From Parapristionchus giblindavisi (lineage: Eukaryota > Nematoda > Chromadorea > Rhabditida > Diplogasteridae), in NCBI GenBank assembly GCA_943737045.1, contig CALSFV010000035.1, positions 558,001 to 622,000 of the forward strand: 64,000 nt of DNA. The letters run 5' to 3'. Below the pieces are notes generated by a model that searched no databases, was not told the DNA's origin, and saw only the letters and a program-made list of their open reading frames with translations. This document shows, piece after piece, positions 23,031 through 37,922 of the stretch; the stretch's first letter is position 1, and each line of letters opens with the position of its first letter. A program made the position numbers and the translations under genes.

Positions 23031-26000
23031 TTAACAACATTGAACCATGCATTTTTAGCATTAAAGAATTCGTGACACGCCAATATTTAATCTAAACTTA
23101 TCGTAGCATATACCACGTGAAAGAGCAAAAAATTCTGAATAATCTACACTTCAGTTCATGTCAAACTGTAATCTTGTGCTGATTCCACAAAGCCCAAAAT
23201 ACAAAAGTAGCTTTCACTCTGATAAGACCAAAAGAATACCTGACACGAAAAATTTTCTGCTAGACTCAGCGTGTCATATACCAAACGAAAGAGCAAAAAA
23301 TTCTGAGTATTTTGCAACGTTCCATGTTGAACAACGGCCGCTCCAGCCGAATTAACAACATTGAACCATGCATTTTTAGCATTAAAGAATTCGTGACACG
23401 CCAATATTTAATCTAAACTTATCGTAGCATATACCACGTGAAAGAGCAAAAAATTCTGAATAATCTACACTTCAGTTCATGTCAAACTGTAACCTTGTGT
23501 TGATTCCACAATGCCCAAAGTACAAAAGTAGCTTTCACTCTGATAAGACCAAAAGAATACCTGACATGAAAAATTTTCTGCTAGACTCAGCGTGTCATAT
23601 ACCAAACGAAAGAGCAAAAAATTCTGAGTATTTTGCAACGTTTCATGTTGAACAACGGCCGCTCCAGCCGAATTAACAACATTGAACCATGCATTTTTAG
23701 CATTAAAGAATTCGTGACACGCCAATATTTAATCTAAACTTATCGTAGCATATACCACGTGAAAGAGCAAAAAATTCTGAATAATCTACACTTCAGTTCA
23801 TGTCAAACTGTAATCTTGTGTTGATTCCACAATGCCCAAAGTACAAAAGTAGCTTTCACTCTGATAAGACCAAAAGAATACCTGACATGAAAAATTTTCT
23901 GCTAGACCCAGCGTGTCATATACCAAACGAAAGAGCAAAAAATTCTGAGTATTTTGCAACGTTCCATGTTGAACAACGGCCGCTCCAGCCGAATTAACAA
24001 CATTGAACCATGCATTTTTAGCATTAAAGAATTCGTGACACGCCAATGTTTAATCTAAACTTATCGTAGCATATACCACGTGAAAGAGCAAAAAATTCTG
24101 AATAATCTACACTTCAGTTCATGTCAAACTGTAATCTTGTGCTGATTCCACAAAGCCCAAAATACAAAAGTAGCTTTCACTCTAATAAGACCAAAAGAAT
24201 ACCTGACACGAAAAATTTTCTGCTAGACTCAGCGTGTCATATACCAAACGAAAGAGCAAAAAATTCTGAGTATTTTGCAACGTTTCATGTTGAACAACGG
24301 CCGCTCCAGCCGAATTAACAAAATTGAATTATGCATTTTCGGCAATAAAGAATTCGTGACACGTCAATATTTAATCTAAACTTATCGTAGCATATACCAC
24401 GTGAAAGAGCAAAAAATTCTGAATAATCTACACTTCAGTTCATGTCAAACTGTAATCTTGTGTTGATTCCACAATGCCCAAAGTACAAAAGTTGCTTTCA
24501 CTCTGATAAGACCAAAAGAATACCTGACATGAAAAATTTTCTGCTAGACCCAGCGTGTCATATACCAAACGAAAGAGCAAAAAATTCTGAGTATTTTGCT
24601 ACGTTCCATGTTGAACAACGGCCGCTCCAGCCGAATTAACAACATTGAACCATGCATTTTTAGCATTAAAGAATTCGTGACACGCCAATATTTAATCTAA
24701 ACTTATCGTAGCATATACCACGTGAAAGAGCAAAAAATTCTGAATAATCTACACTTCAGTTCATGTCAAACTGTAATCTTGTGCTGATTCCACAAAGCCC
24801 AAAATACAAAAGTAGCTTTCACTCTGATAAGACCAAAAGAATACCTGACACGAAACATTTTCTGCTAGACTCAGCGTGTCATATACCAAACGAAAGAGCA
24901 AAAAATTCTGAGTATTTTGCAACGTTTCATGTTGAACAACGGCCGCTCCAGCCGAATTAACAAAATTGAATTATGCATTTTCGGCAATAAAGAATTCGTG
25001 ACACGTCAATGCTTTATCGAAACTTATCGTAGCATATACCACGTGAAAGAGCAAAAAATTCTGAATAATCTACACTTCAGTTCATGTCAAACTGTAATCT
25101 TCTGTTGATTCCACAATGTCCAAAGTACAAAAGTAGCTTTCACTCTGATAAGACCAAAAGAATACCTGACATGAAAAATTTTCTGCTAGACCCAGCGTGT
25201 CATATACCAAACGAAAGAGCAAAAAATTCTGAGTATTTTGCAACGTTCCATGTTGAACAACGGCCGCTCCAGCCGAATTAACAACATTGAACCATGCATT
25301 TTTAGCATTAAAGAATTCGTGACACGCCAATATTTAATCTAAACTTATCGTAGCATATACCACGTGAAAGAGCAAAAAATTCTGAATAATCTACACTTCA
25401 GTTCATGTCAAACTGTAATCTTGTGCTGATTCCACAAAGCCCAAAATACAAAAGTAGCTTTCACTCTGATAAGACCAAAAGAATACCTGACACGAAAAAT
25501 TTTCTGCTAGACTCAGCGTGTCATATACCAAACGAAAGAGCAAAAAATTCTGAGTATTTTGCAACGTTTCATGTTGAACAACGGCCGCTCCAGCCGAATT
25601 AACAAAATTGAATTATGCATTTTCGGCAATAAAGAATTCGTGACACGTCAATATTTAATCTAAACTTATCGTAGCATATACCACGTGAAAGAGCAAAAAA
25701 TTCTGAATAATCTACACTTCAGTTCATGTCAAACTGTAATCTTGTGTTGATTCCACAATGCCCAAAGTACAAAAGTAGCTTTCACTCTGATAAGACCAAA
25801 AGAATACCTGACATGAAAAATTTTCTGCTAGACCCAGCGTGTCATATACCAAACGAAAGAGCAAAAAATTCTGAGTATTTTGCAACGTTTCATGTTGAAC
25901 AACGGCCGCTCCAGCCGAATTAACAAAATTGAATCATGCATTTTCGGCAATAAAGAATTAGTGACACGTCAATGCTTTATCGAAACTTATCGTAGCATAT

Positions 26001-29000
26001 ACCACGTGAAAGAGCAAAAAATTCTGAATAATCTACACTTCAGTTCATGTCAAACTGTAATCTTCTGTTGATTCCACAATGTCCAAAGTACAAAAGTAGC
26101 TTTCACTCTGATAAGACCAAAAGAATACCTGACATGAAAAATTTTCTGCTAGACTCAGCGTGTCATATACCAAACGAAAGAGCAAAAAATTCTGAGTATT
26201 TTGCAACGTTTCAATTTGAACAACGGCCGCTCCAGCCGAATTAACAAAATTGAATTATGCATTTTCGGCAATAAAGAATTCGTGACACGTCAATGCTTTA
26301 TCGAAACTTATCGTAGCATATACCACGTGAAAGAGCAAAAAATTCTGAATAATCTACACTTCAGTTCATGTCAAACTGTAATCTTCTGTTGATTCCACAA
26401 TGTCCAAAGTACAAAAGTAGCTTTCACTCTGATAAGACCTAAAGAATACCTGACATGAAAAATTTTCTGCTAGACCCAGCGTGTCATATACCAAACGAAA
26501 GAGCAAAAAATTCTGAGTATTTTGCAACGTTCCATGTTGAACAACGGCCGCTCCAGCCGAATTAACAACATTGAACCATGCATTTTTAGCATTAAAGAAT
26601 TCGTGACACGCCAATATTTAATCTAAACTTATCGTAGCATATACCACGTGAAAGAGCAAAAAATTCTGAATAATCTACACTTCAGTTCATGTCAAACTGT
26701 AATCTTGTGCTGATTCCACAAAGCCCAAAATACAAAAGTAGCTTTCACTCTGATAAGACCAAAAGAATACCTGACACGAAAAATTTTCTGCTAGACTCAG
26801 CGTGTCATATACCAAACGAAAGAGCAAAAAATTCTGAGTATTTTGCAACGTTTCATGTTGAACAACGGCCGCTCCAGCCGAATTAACAAAATTGAATTAT
26901 GCATTTTCGGCAATAAAGAATTAGTGACACGTCAATGCTTTATCGAAACTTATCGTAGCATATACCACGTGAAAGAGCAAAAAATTCTGAATAATCTACA
27001 CTTCAGTTCATGTCAAACTGTAATCTTCTGTTGATTCCACAATGTCCAAAGTACAAAAGTAGCTTTCACTCTGATAAGACCAAAAGAATACCTGACATGA
27101 AAAATTTTCTGCTAGACTCAGCGTGTCATATACCAAACGAAAGAGCAAAAAATTCTGAGTATTTTGCAACGTTTCAATTTGAACAACGGCCGCTCCAGCC
27201 GAATTAACAAAATTGAATTATGCATTTTCGGCAATAAAGAATTCGTGACACGTCAATGCTTTATCGAAACTTATCGTAGCATATACCACGTGAAAGAGCA
27301 AAAAATTCTGAATAATCTACACTTCAGTTCATGTCAAACTGTAATCTTCTGTTGATTCCACAATGTCCAAAGTACAAAAGTAGCTTTCACTCTGATAAGA
27401 CCAAAAGAATACCTGACATGAAAAATTTTCTGCTAGACTCAGCGTGTCATATACCAAACGAAAGAGCAAAAAATTCTGAGTATTTTGCAACGTTTCAATT
27501 TGAACAACGGCCGCTCCAGCCGAATTAACAAAATTGAATTATGCATTTTCGGCAATAAAGAATTCGTGACACGTCAATGCTTTATCGAAACTTATCGTAG
27601 CATATACCACGTGAAAGAGCAAAAAATTCTGAATAATCTACACTTCAGTTCATGTCAAACTGTAATCTTCTGTTGATTCCACAATGTCCAAAGTACAAAA
27701 GTAGCTTTCACTCTGATAAGACCAAAAGAATACCTGACATGAAAAATTTTCTGCTAGACCCAGCGTGTCATATACCAAACGAAAGAGCAAAAAATTCTGA
27801 GTATTTTGCAACGTTCCATGTTGAACAACGGCCGCTCCAGCCGAATTAACAACATTGAACCATGCATTTTTAGCATTAAAGAATTCGTGACACGCCAATA
27901 TTTAATCTAAACTTATCGTAGCATATACCACGTGAAAGAGCAAAAAATTCTGAATAATCTACACTTCAGTTCATGTCAAACTGTAATCTTGTGCTGATTC
28001 CACAAAGCCCAAAATACAAAAGTAGCTTTCACTCTGATAAGACCAAAAGAATACCTGACACGAAAAATTTTCTGCTAGACTCAGCGTGTCATATACCAAA
28101 CGAAAGAGCAAAAAATTCTGAGTATTTTGCAACGTTTCATGTTGAACAACGGCCGCTCCAGCCGAATTAACAAAATTGAATTATGCATTTTCGGCAATAA
28201 AGAATTAGTGACACGTCAATGCTTTATCGAAACTTATCGTAGCATATACCACGTGAAAGAGCAAAAAATTCTGAATAATCTACACTTCAGTTCATGTCAA
28301 ACTGTAATCTTGTGCTGATTCCACAAAGCCCAAAATACAAAAGTAGCTTTCACTCTGATAAGACCAAAAGAATACCTGACACGAAAAATTTTCTGCTAGA
28401 CTCAGCGTGTCATATACCAAACGAAAGAGCAAAAAATTCTGAGTATTTTGCAACGTTTCATGTTGAACAACGGCCGCTCCAGCCGAATTAACAAAATTGA
28501 ATTATGCATTTTCGGCAATAAAGAATTAGTGACACGTCAATGCTTTATCGAAACTTATCGTAGCATATACCACGTGAAAGAGCAAAAAATTCTGAATAAT
28601 CTACACTTCAGTTCATGTCAAACTGTAATCTTCTGTTGATTCCACAATGTCCAAAGTACAAAAGTAGCTTTCACTCTGATAAGACCAAAAGAATACCTGA
28701 CATGAAAAATTTTCTGCTAGACTCAGCGTGTCATATACCAAACGAAAGAGCAAAAAATTCTGAGTATTTTGCAACGTTCCATGTTGAACAACGGCCGCTC
28801 CAGCCGAATTAACAACATTGAACCATGCATTTTTAGCATTAAAGAATTCGTGACACGCCAATATTTAATCTAAACTTATCGTAGCATATACCACGTGAAA
28901 GAGCAAAAAATTCTGAATAATCTACACTTCAGTTCATGTCAAACTGTAATCTTGTGTTGATTCCACAAAGCCCAAAATACAAAAGTAGCTTTCACTCTGA

Positions 29001-32000
29001 TAAGACCAAAAGAATACCTGACACGAAAAATTTTCTGCTAGACTCAGCGTGTCATATACCAAACGAAAGAGCAAAAAATTCTGAGTATTTTGCAACGTTT
29101 CATGTTGAACAACGGCCGCTCCAGCCGAATTAACAAAATTGAATTATGCATTTTCGGCAATAAAGAATTCGTGACACGTCAATATTTAATCTAAACTTAT
29201 CGTAGCATATACCACGTGAAAGAGCAAAAAATTCTGAATAATCTACACTTCAGTTCATGTCAAACTGTAATCTTGTGTTGATTCCACAATGCCCAAAGTA
29301 CAAAAGTAGCTTTCACTCTGATAAGACCAAAAGAATACCTGACATGAAAAATTTTCTGCTAGACTCAGCGTGTCATATACCAAACGAAAGAGCAAAAAAT
29401 TCTGAGTATTTTGCAACGTTTCAATTTGAACAACGGCCGCTCCAGCCGAATTAACAAAATTGAATTATGCATTTTCGGCAATAAAGAATTCGTGACACGT
29501 CAATGCTTTATCGAAACTTATCGTAGCATATACCACGTGAAAGAGCAAAAAATTCTGAATAATCTACACTTCAGTTCATGTCAAACTGTAATCTTCTGTT
29601 GATTCCACAATGTCCAAAGTACAAAAGTAGCTTTCACTCTGATAAGACCAAAAGAATACCTGACATGAAAAATTTTCTGCTAGACCCAGCGTGTCATATA
29701 CCAAACGAAAGAGCAAAAAATTCTGAGTATTTTGCAACGTTCCATGTTGAACAACGGCCGCTCCAGCCGAATTAACAACATTGAACCATGCATTTTTAGC
29801 ACTAAAGAATTCGTGACACGCCAATATTTAATCTAAACTTATCGTAGCATATACCACGTGAAAGAGCAAAAAATTCTGAATAATCTACACTTCAGTTCAT
29901 GTCAAACTGTAATCTTGTGCTGATTCCACAAAGCCCAAAATACAAAAGTAGCTTTCACTCTGATAAGACCAAAAGAATACCTGACACGAAAAATTTTCTG
30001 CTAGACTCAGCGTGTCATATACCAAACGAAAGAGCAAAAAATTCTGAGTATTTTGCAACGTTTCATGTTGAACAACGGCCGCTCCAGCCGAATTAACAAA
30101 ATTGAATTATGCATTTTCGGCAATAAAGAATTAGTGACACGTCAATGCTTTATCGAAACTTATCGTAGCATATACCACGTGAAAGAGCAAAAAATTCTGA
30201 ATAATCTACACTTCAGTTCATGTCAAACTGTAATCTTCTGTTGATTCCACAATGTCCAAAGTACAAAAGTAGCTTTCACTCTGATAAGACCAAAAGAATA
30301 CCTGACATGAAAAATTTTCTGCTAGACTCAGCGTGTCATATACCAAACGAAAGAGCAAAAAATTCTGAGTATTTTGCAACGTTTCAATTTGAACAACGGC
30401 CGCTCCAGCCGAATTAACAAAATTGAATTATGCATTTTCGGCAATAAAGAATTCGTGACACGTCAATGCTTTATCGAAACTTATCGTAGCATATACCACG
30501 TGAAAGAGCAAAAAATTCTGAATAATCTACACTTCAGTTCATGTCAAACTGTAATCTTCTGTTGATTCCACAATGTCCAAAGTACAAAAGTAGCTTTCAC
30601 TCTGATAAGACCAAAAGAATACCTGACATGAAAAATTTTCTGCTAGACCCAGCGTGTCATATACCAAACGAAAGAGCAAAAAATTCTGAGTATTTTGCAA
30701 CGTTCCATGTTGAACAACGGCCGCTCCAGCCGAATTAACAACATTGAACCATGCATTTTTAGCATTAAAGAATTCGTGACACGCCAATATTTAATCTAAA
30801 CTTATCGTAGCATATACCACGTGAAAGAGCAAAAAATTCTGAATAATCTACACTTCAGTTCATGTCAAACTGTAATCTTGTGCTGATTCCACAAAGCCCA
30901 AAATACAAAAGTAGCTTTCACTCTGATAAGACCAAAAGAATACCTGACACGAAAAATTTTCTGCTAGACTCAGCGTGTCATATACCAAACGAAAGAGCAA
31001 AAAATTCTGAGTATTTTGCAACGTTTCATGTTGAACAACGGCCGCTCCAGCCGAATTAACAAAATTGAATTATGCATTTTCGGCAATAAAGAATTAGTGA
31101 CACGTCAATGCTTTATCGAAACTTATCGTAGCATATACCACGTGAAAGAGCAAAAAATTCTGAATAATCTACACTTCAGTTCATGTCAAACTGTAATCTT
31201 CTGTTGATTCCACAATGTCCAAAGTACAAAAGTAGCTTTCACTCTGATAAGACCAAAAGAATACCTGACATGAAAAATTTTCTGCTAGACTCAGCGTGTC
31301 ATATACCAAACGAAAGAGCAAAAAATTCTGAGTATTTTGCAACGTTCCATGTTGAACAACGGCCGCTCCAGCCGAATTAACAACATTGAACCATGCATTT
31401 TTAGCATTAAAGAATTCGTGACACGCCAATATTTAATCTAAACTTATCGTAGCATATACCACGTGAAAGAGCAAAAAATTCTGAATAATCTACACTTCAG
31501 TTCATGTCAAACTGTAATCTTGTGTTGATTCCACAAAGCCCAAAATACAAAAGTAGCTTTCACTCTGATAAGACCAAAAGAATACCTGACACGAAAAATT
31601 TTCTGCTAGACTCAGCGTGTCATATACCAAACGAAAGAGCAAAAAATTCTGAGTATTTTGCAACGTTTCATGTTGAACAACGGCCGCTCCAGCCGAATTA
31701 ACAAAATTGAATTATGCATTTTCGGCAATAAAGAATTCGTGACACGTCAATATTTAATCTAAACTTATCGTAGCATATACCACGTGAAAGAGCAAAAAAT
31801 TCTGAATAATCTACACTTCAGTTCATGTCAAACTGTAATCTTGTGTTGATTCCACAATGCCCAAAGTACAAAAGTAGCTTTCACTCTGATAAGACCAAAA
31901 GAATACCTGACATGAAAAATTTTCTGCTAGACCCAGCGTGTCATATACCAAACGAAAGAGCAAAAAATTCTGAGTATTTTGCAACGTTTCATGTTGAACA

Positions 32001-35000
32001 ACGGCCGCTCCAGCCGAATTAACAAAATTGAATCATGCATTTTCGGCAATAAAGAATTAGTGACACGTCAATGCTTTATCGAAACTTATCGTAGCATATA
32101 CCACGTGAAAGAGCAAAAAATTCTGAATAATCTACACTTCAGTTCATGTCAAACTGTAATCTTCTGTTGATTCCACAATGTCCAAAGTACAAAAGTAGCT
32201 TTCACTCTGATAAGACCAAAAGAATACCTGACATGAAAAATTTTCTGCTAGACTCAGCGTGTCATATACCAAACGAAAGAGCAAAAAATTCTGAGTATTT
32301 TGCAACGTTTCAATTTGAACAACGGCCGCTCCAGCCGAATTAACAAAATTGAATTATGCATTTTCGGCAATAAAGAATTCGTGACACGTCAATGCTTTAT
32401 CGAAACATATCGTAGCATATACCACGTGAAAGAGCAAAAAATTCTGAATAATCTACACTTCAGTTCATGTCAAACTGTAATCTTGTGTTGATTCCACAAT
32501 GCCCAAAGTACAAAAGTAGCTTTCACTCTGATAAGACCAAAAGAATACCTGACATGAAAAATTTTCTGCTAGACCCAGCGTGTCATATACCAAACGAAAG
32601 AGCAAAAAATTCTGAGTATTTTGCAACGTTTCATGTTGAACAACGGCCGCTCCAGCCGAATTAACAAAATTGAATCATGCATTTTCGGCAATAAAGAATT
32701 AGTGACACGTCAATATTTAATCTAAACTTATCGTAGCATATACCACGTGAAAGAGCAAAAAATTCTGAATAATATACACTTCAGTTCATGTCAAACTGTA
32801 ATCTTGTGTTGATTCCACAATGCCCAAAGTACAAAAGTAGCTTTCACTCTGATAAGACCAAAAGAATACCTGACATGAAAAATTTTCTGCTAGACCCAGC
32901 GTGTCATATACCAAACGAAAGAGCAAAAAATTCTGAGTATTTTGCAACGTTTCATGTTGAACAACGGCCGCTCCAGCCGAATTAACAAAATTGAATCATG
33001 CATTTTCGGCAATAAAGAATTAGTGACACGTCAATGCTTTATCGAAACTTATCGTAGCATATACCACGTGAAAGAGCAAAAAATTCTGAATAATCTACAC
33101 TTCAGTTCATGTCAAACTGTAATCTTCTGTTGATTCCACAATGTCCAAAGTACAAAAGTAGCTTTCACTCTGATAAGACCAAAAGAATACCTGACATGAA
33201 AAATTTTCTGCTAGACTCAGCGTGTCATATACCAAACGAAAGAGCAAAAAATTCTGAGTATTTTGCAACGTTTCAATTTGAACAACGGCCGCTCCAGCCG
33301 AATTAACAAAATTGAATTATGCATTTTCGGCAATAAAGAATTCGTGACACGCCAATGCTTTATCGAAACTTATCGTAGCATATACCACGTGAAAGAGCAA
33401 AAAATTCTGAATAATCTACACTTCAGTTCATGTCAAACTGTAATCTTCTGTTGATTCCACAATGTCCAAAGTACAAAAGTAGCTTTCACTCTGATAAGAC
33501 CAAAAGAATACCTGACATGAAAAATTTTCTGCTAGACTCAGCGTGTCATATACCAAACGAAAGAGCAAAAAATTCTGAGTATTTTGCAACGTTTCAATTT
33601 GAACAACGGCCGCTCCAGCCGAATTAACAAAATTGAATTATGCATTTTCGGCAATAAAGAATTCGTGACACGTCAATGCTTTATCGAAACTTATCGTAGC
33701 ATATACCACGTGAAAGAGCAAAAAATTCTGAATAATCTACACTTCAGTTCATGTCAAACTGTAATCTTCTGTTGATTCCACAATGTCCAAAGTACAAAAG
33801 TAGCTTTCACTCTGATAAGACCAAAAGAATACCTGACATGAAAAATTTTCTGCTAGACCCAGCGTGTCATATACCAAACGAAAGAGCAAAAAATTCTGAG
33901 TATTTTGCAACGTTCCATGTTGAACAACGGCCGCTCCAGCCGAATTAACAACATTGAACCATGCATTTTTAGCATTAAAGAATTCGTGACACGCCAATAT
34001 TTAATCTAAACTTATCGTAGCATATACCACGTGAAAGAGCAAAAAATTCTGAATAATCTACACTTCAGTTCATGTCAAACTGTAATCTTGTGCTGATTCC
34101 ACAAAGCCCAAAATACAAAAGTAGCTTTCACTCTGATAAGACCAAAAGAATACCTGACACGAAAAATTTTCTGCTAGACTCAGCGTGTCATATACCAAAC
34201 GAAAGAGCAAAAAATTCTGAGTATTTTGCAACGTTTCATGTTGAACAACGGCCGCTCCAGCCGAATTAACAAAATTGAATTATGCATTTTCGGCAATAAA
34301 GAATTAGTGACACGTCAATGCTTTATCGAAACTTATCGTAGCATATACCACGTGAAAGAGCAAAAAATTCTGAATAATCTACACTTCAGTTCATGTCAAA
34401 CTGTAATCTTCTGTTGATTCCACAATGTCCAAAGTACAAAAGTAGCTTTCACTCTGATAAGACCAAAAGAATACCTGACATGAAAAATTTTCTGCTAGAC
34501 CCAGCGTGTCATATACCAAACGAAAGAGCAAAAAATTCTGAGTATTTTGCAACGTTCCATGTTGAACAACGGCCGCTCCAGCCGAATTAACAACATTGAA
34601 CCATGCATTTTTAGCATTAAAGAATTCGTGACACGCCAATATTTAATCTAAACTTATCGTAGCATATACCACGTGAAAGAGCAAAAAATTCTGAATAATC
34701 TACACTTCAGTTCATGTCAAACTGTAATCTTGTGCTGATTCCACAAAGCCCAAAATACAAAAGTAGCTTTCACTCTGATAAGACCAAAAGAATACCTGAC
34801 ACGAAAATTTTCTGCTAGACTCAGCGTGTCATATACCAAACGAAAGAGCAAAAAATTCTGAGTATTTTGCAAGGTTTCATGTTGAACAACGGCCGCTCCA
34901 GCCGAATTAACAAAATTGAATTATGCATTTTCGGCAATAAAGAATTAGTGACACGTCAATGCTTTATCGAAACTTATCGTAGCATATACCACGTGAAAGA

Positions 35001-36317
35001 GCAAAAAATTCTGAATAATCTACACTTCAGTTCATGTCAAACTGTAATCTTCTGTTGATTCCACAATGTCCAAAGTACAAAAGTAGCTTTCACTCTGATA
35101 AGACCAAAAGAATACCTGACATGAAAAATTTTCTGCTAGACTCAGCGTGTCATATACCAAACGAAAGAGCAAAAAATTCTGAGTATTTTGCAACGTTCCA
35201 TGTTGAACAACGGCCGCTCCAGCCGAATTAACAACATTGAACCATGCATTTTTAGCATTAAAGAATTCGTGACACGCCAATATTTAATCTAAACTTATCG
35301 TAGCATATACCACGTGAAAGAGCAAAAAATTCTGAATAATCTACACTTCAGTTCATGTCAAACTGTAATCTTGTGTTGATTCCACAAAGCCCAAAATACA
35401 AAAGTAGCTTTCACTCTGATAAGACCAAAAGAATACCTGACACGAAAAATTTTCTGCTAGACTCAGCGTGTCATATACCAAACGAAAGAGCAAAAAATTC
35501 TGAGTATTTTGCAACGTTTCATGTTGAACAACGGCCGCTCCAGCCGAATTAACAAAATTGAATTATGCATTTTCGGCAATAAAGAATTCGTGACACGTCA
35601 ATATTTAATCTAAACTTATCGTAGCATATACCACGTGAAAGAGCAAAAAATTCTGAATAATCTACACTTCAGTTCATGTCAAACTGTAATCTTGTGTTGA
35701 TTCCACAATGCCCAAAGTACAAAAGTAGCTTTCACTCTGATAAGACCAAAAGAATACCTGACATGAAAAATTTTCTGCTAGACCCAGCGTGTCATATACC
35801 AAACGAAAGAGCAAAAAATTCTGAGTATTTTGCAACGTTTCATGTTGAACAACGGCCGCTCCAGCCGAATTAACAAAATTGAATCATGCATTTTCGGCAA
35901 TAAAGAATTAGTGACACGTCAATGCTTTATCGAAACTTATCGTAGCATATACCACGTGAAAGAGCAAAAAATTCTGAATAATCTACACTTCAGTTCATGT
36001 CAAACTGTAATCTTCTGTTGATTCCACAATGTCCAAAGTACAAAAGTAGCTTTCACTCTGATAAGACCAAAAGAATACCTGACATGAAAAATTTTCTGCT
36101 AGACTCAGCGTGTCATATACCAAACGAAAGAGCAAAAAATTCTGAGTATTTTGCAACGTTTCAATTTGAACAACGGCCGCTCCAGCCGAATTAACAAAAT
36201 TGAATTATGCATTTTCGGCAATAAAGAATTCGTGACACGTCAATGCTTTATCGAAACTTATCGTAGCATATACCACGTGAAAGAGCAAAAAATTCTGAAT
36301 AATCTACACTTCAGTTC

Positions 36318-36638
36318 ATGTCAAACTGTAATCTTCTGTTGATTCCACAATGTCCAAAGTACAAAAGTAGCTTTCACTCTGATAAGACCAAAAGAATACC
36401 TGACATGAAAAATTTTCTGCTAGACCCAGCGTGTCATATACCAAACGAAAGAGCAAAAAATTCTGAGTATTTTGCAACGTTCCATGTTGAACAACGGCCG
36501 CTCCAGCCGAATTAACAACATTGAACCATGCATTTTTAGCATTAAAGAATTCGTGACACGTCAATGCTTTATCGAAACTTATCGTAGCATATACCACGTG
36601 AAAGAGCAAAAAATTTTGAATAATCTACACTTCAGTTC
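36318..36638 (+). repeat. Chimeric monomer joining the two tail types in reverse order
   Basis: This unit has the first-type tail start ('acattgaaccatgc', 'tttttagcattaaag') but then switches to the second-type end ('cgtcaatgctttatcgaaac'). Most mixed units show the opposite order, second-type start followed by 'cgtcaatatttaatc'. The switch lies within about 30 bases around 'gaattcgtgacac', which is common to both types. It is best explained by gene conversion or crossover between variants. Confidence 0.75.
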
Positions 36639-37922
36639 ATGTCAAACTGTAATCTTCTGTTGATTCCACAATGTCCAAAGTACAAAAGTAGCTTTCACTC
36701 TGATAAGACCAAAAGAATACCTGACATGAAAAATTTTCTGCTAGACTCAGCGTGTCATATACCAAACGAAAGAGCAAAAAATTCTGAGTATTTTGCAACG
36801 TTTCAATTTGAACAACGGCCGCTCCAGCCGAATTAACAAAATTGAATTATGCATTTTCGGCAATAAAGAATTCGTGACACGTCAATGCTTTATCGAAACT
36901 TATCGTAGCATATACCACGTGAAAGAGCAAAAAATTCTGAATAATCTACACTTCAGTTCATGTCAAACTGTAATCTTCTGTTGATTCCACAATGTCCAAA
37001 GTACAAAAGTAGCTTTCACTCTGATAAGACCAAAAGAATACCTGACACGAAAAATTTTCTGCTAGACTCAGCGTGTCATATACCAAACGAAAGAGCAAAA
37101 AATTCTGAGTATTTTGCAACGTTTCATGTTGAACAACGGCCGCTCCAGCCGAATTAACAAAATTGAATTATGCATTTTCGGCAATAAAGAATTCGTGACA
37201 CGTCAATATTTAATCTAAACTTATCGTAGCATATACCACGTGAAAGAGCAAAAAATTCTGAATAATCTACACTTCAGTTCATGTCAAACTGTAATCTTGT
37301 GTTGATTCCACAATGCCCAAAGTACAAAAGTAGCTTTCACTCTGATAAGACCAAAAGAATACCTGACATGAAAAATTTTCTGCTAGACCCAGCGTGTCAT
37401 ATACCAAACGAAAGAGCAAAAAATTCTGAGTATTTTGCAACGTTTCATGTTGAACAACGGCCGCTCCAGCCGAATTAACAAAATTGAATCATGCATTTTC
37501 GGCAATAAAGAATTAGTGACACGTCAATGCTTTATCGAAACTTATCGTAGCATATACCACGTGAAAGAGCAAAAAATTCTGAATAATCTACACTTCAGTT
37601 CATGTCAAACTGTAATCTTCTGTTGATTCCACAATGCCCAAAGTACAAAAGTAGCTTTCACTCTGATAAGACCAAAAGAATACCTGACATGAAAAATTTT
37701 CTGCTAGACCCAGCGTGTCATATACCAAACGAAAGAGCAAAAAATTCTGAGTATTTTGCAACGTTCCATGTTGAACAACGGCCGCTCCAGCCGAATTAAC
37801 AACATTGAACCATGCATTTTTAGCATTAAAGAATTCGTGACACGCCAATATTTAATCTAAACTTATCGTAGCATATACCACGTGAAAGAGCAAAAAATTC
37901 TGAATAATCTACACTTCAGTTC

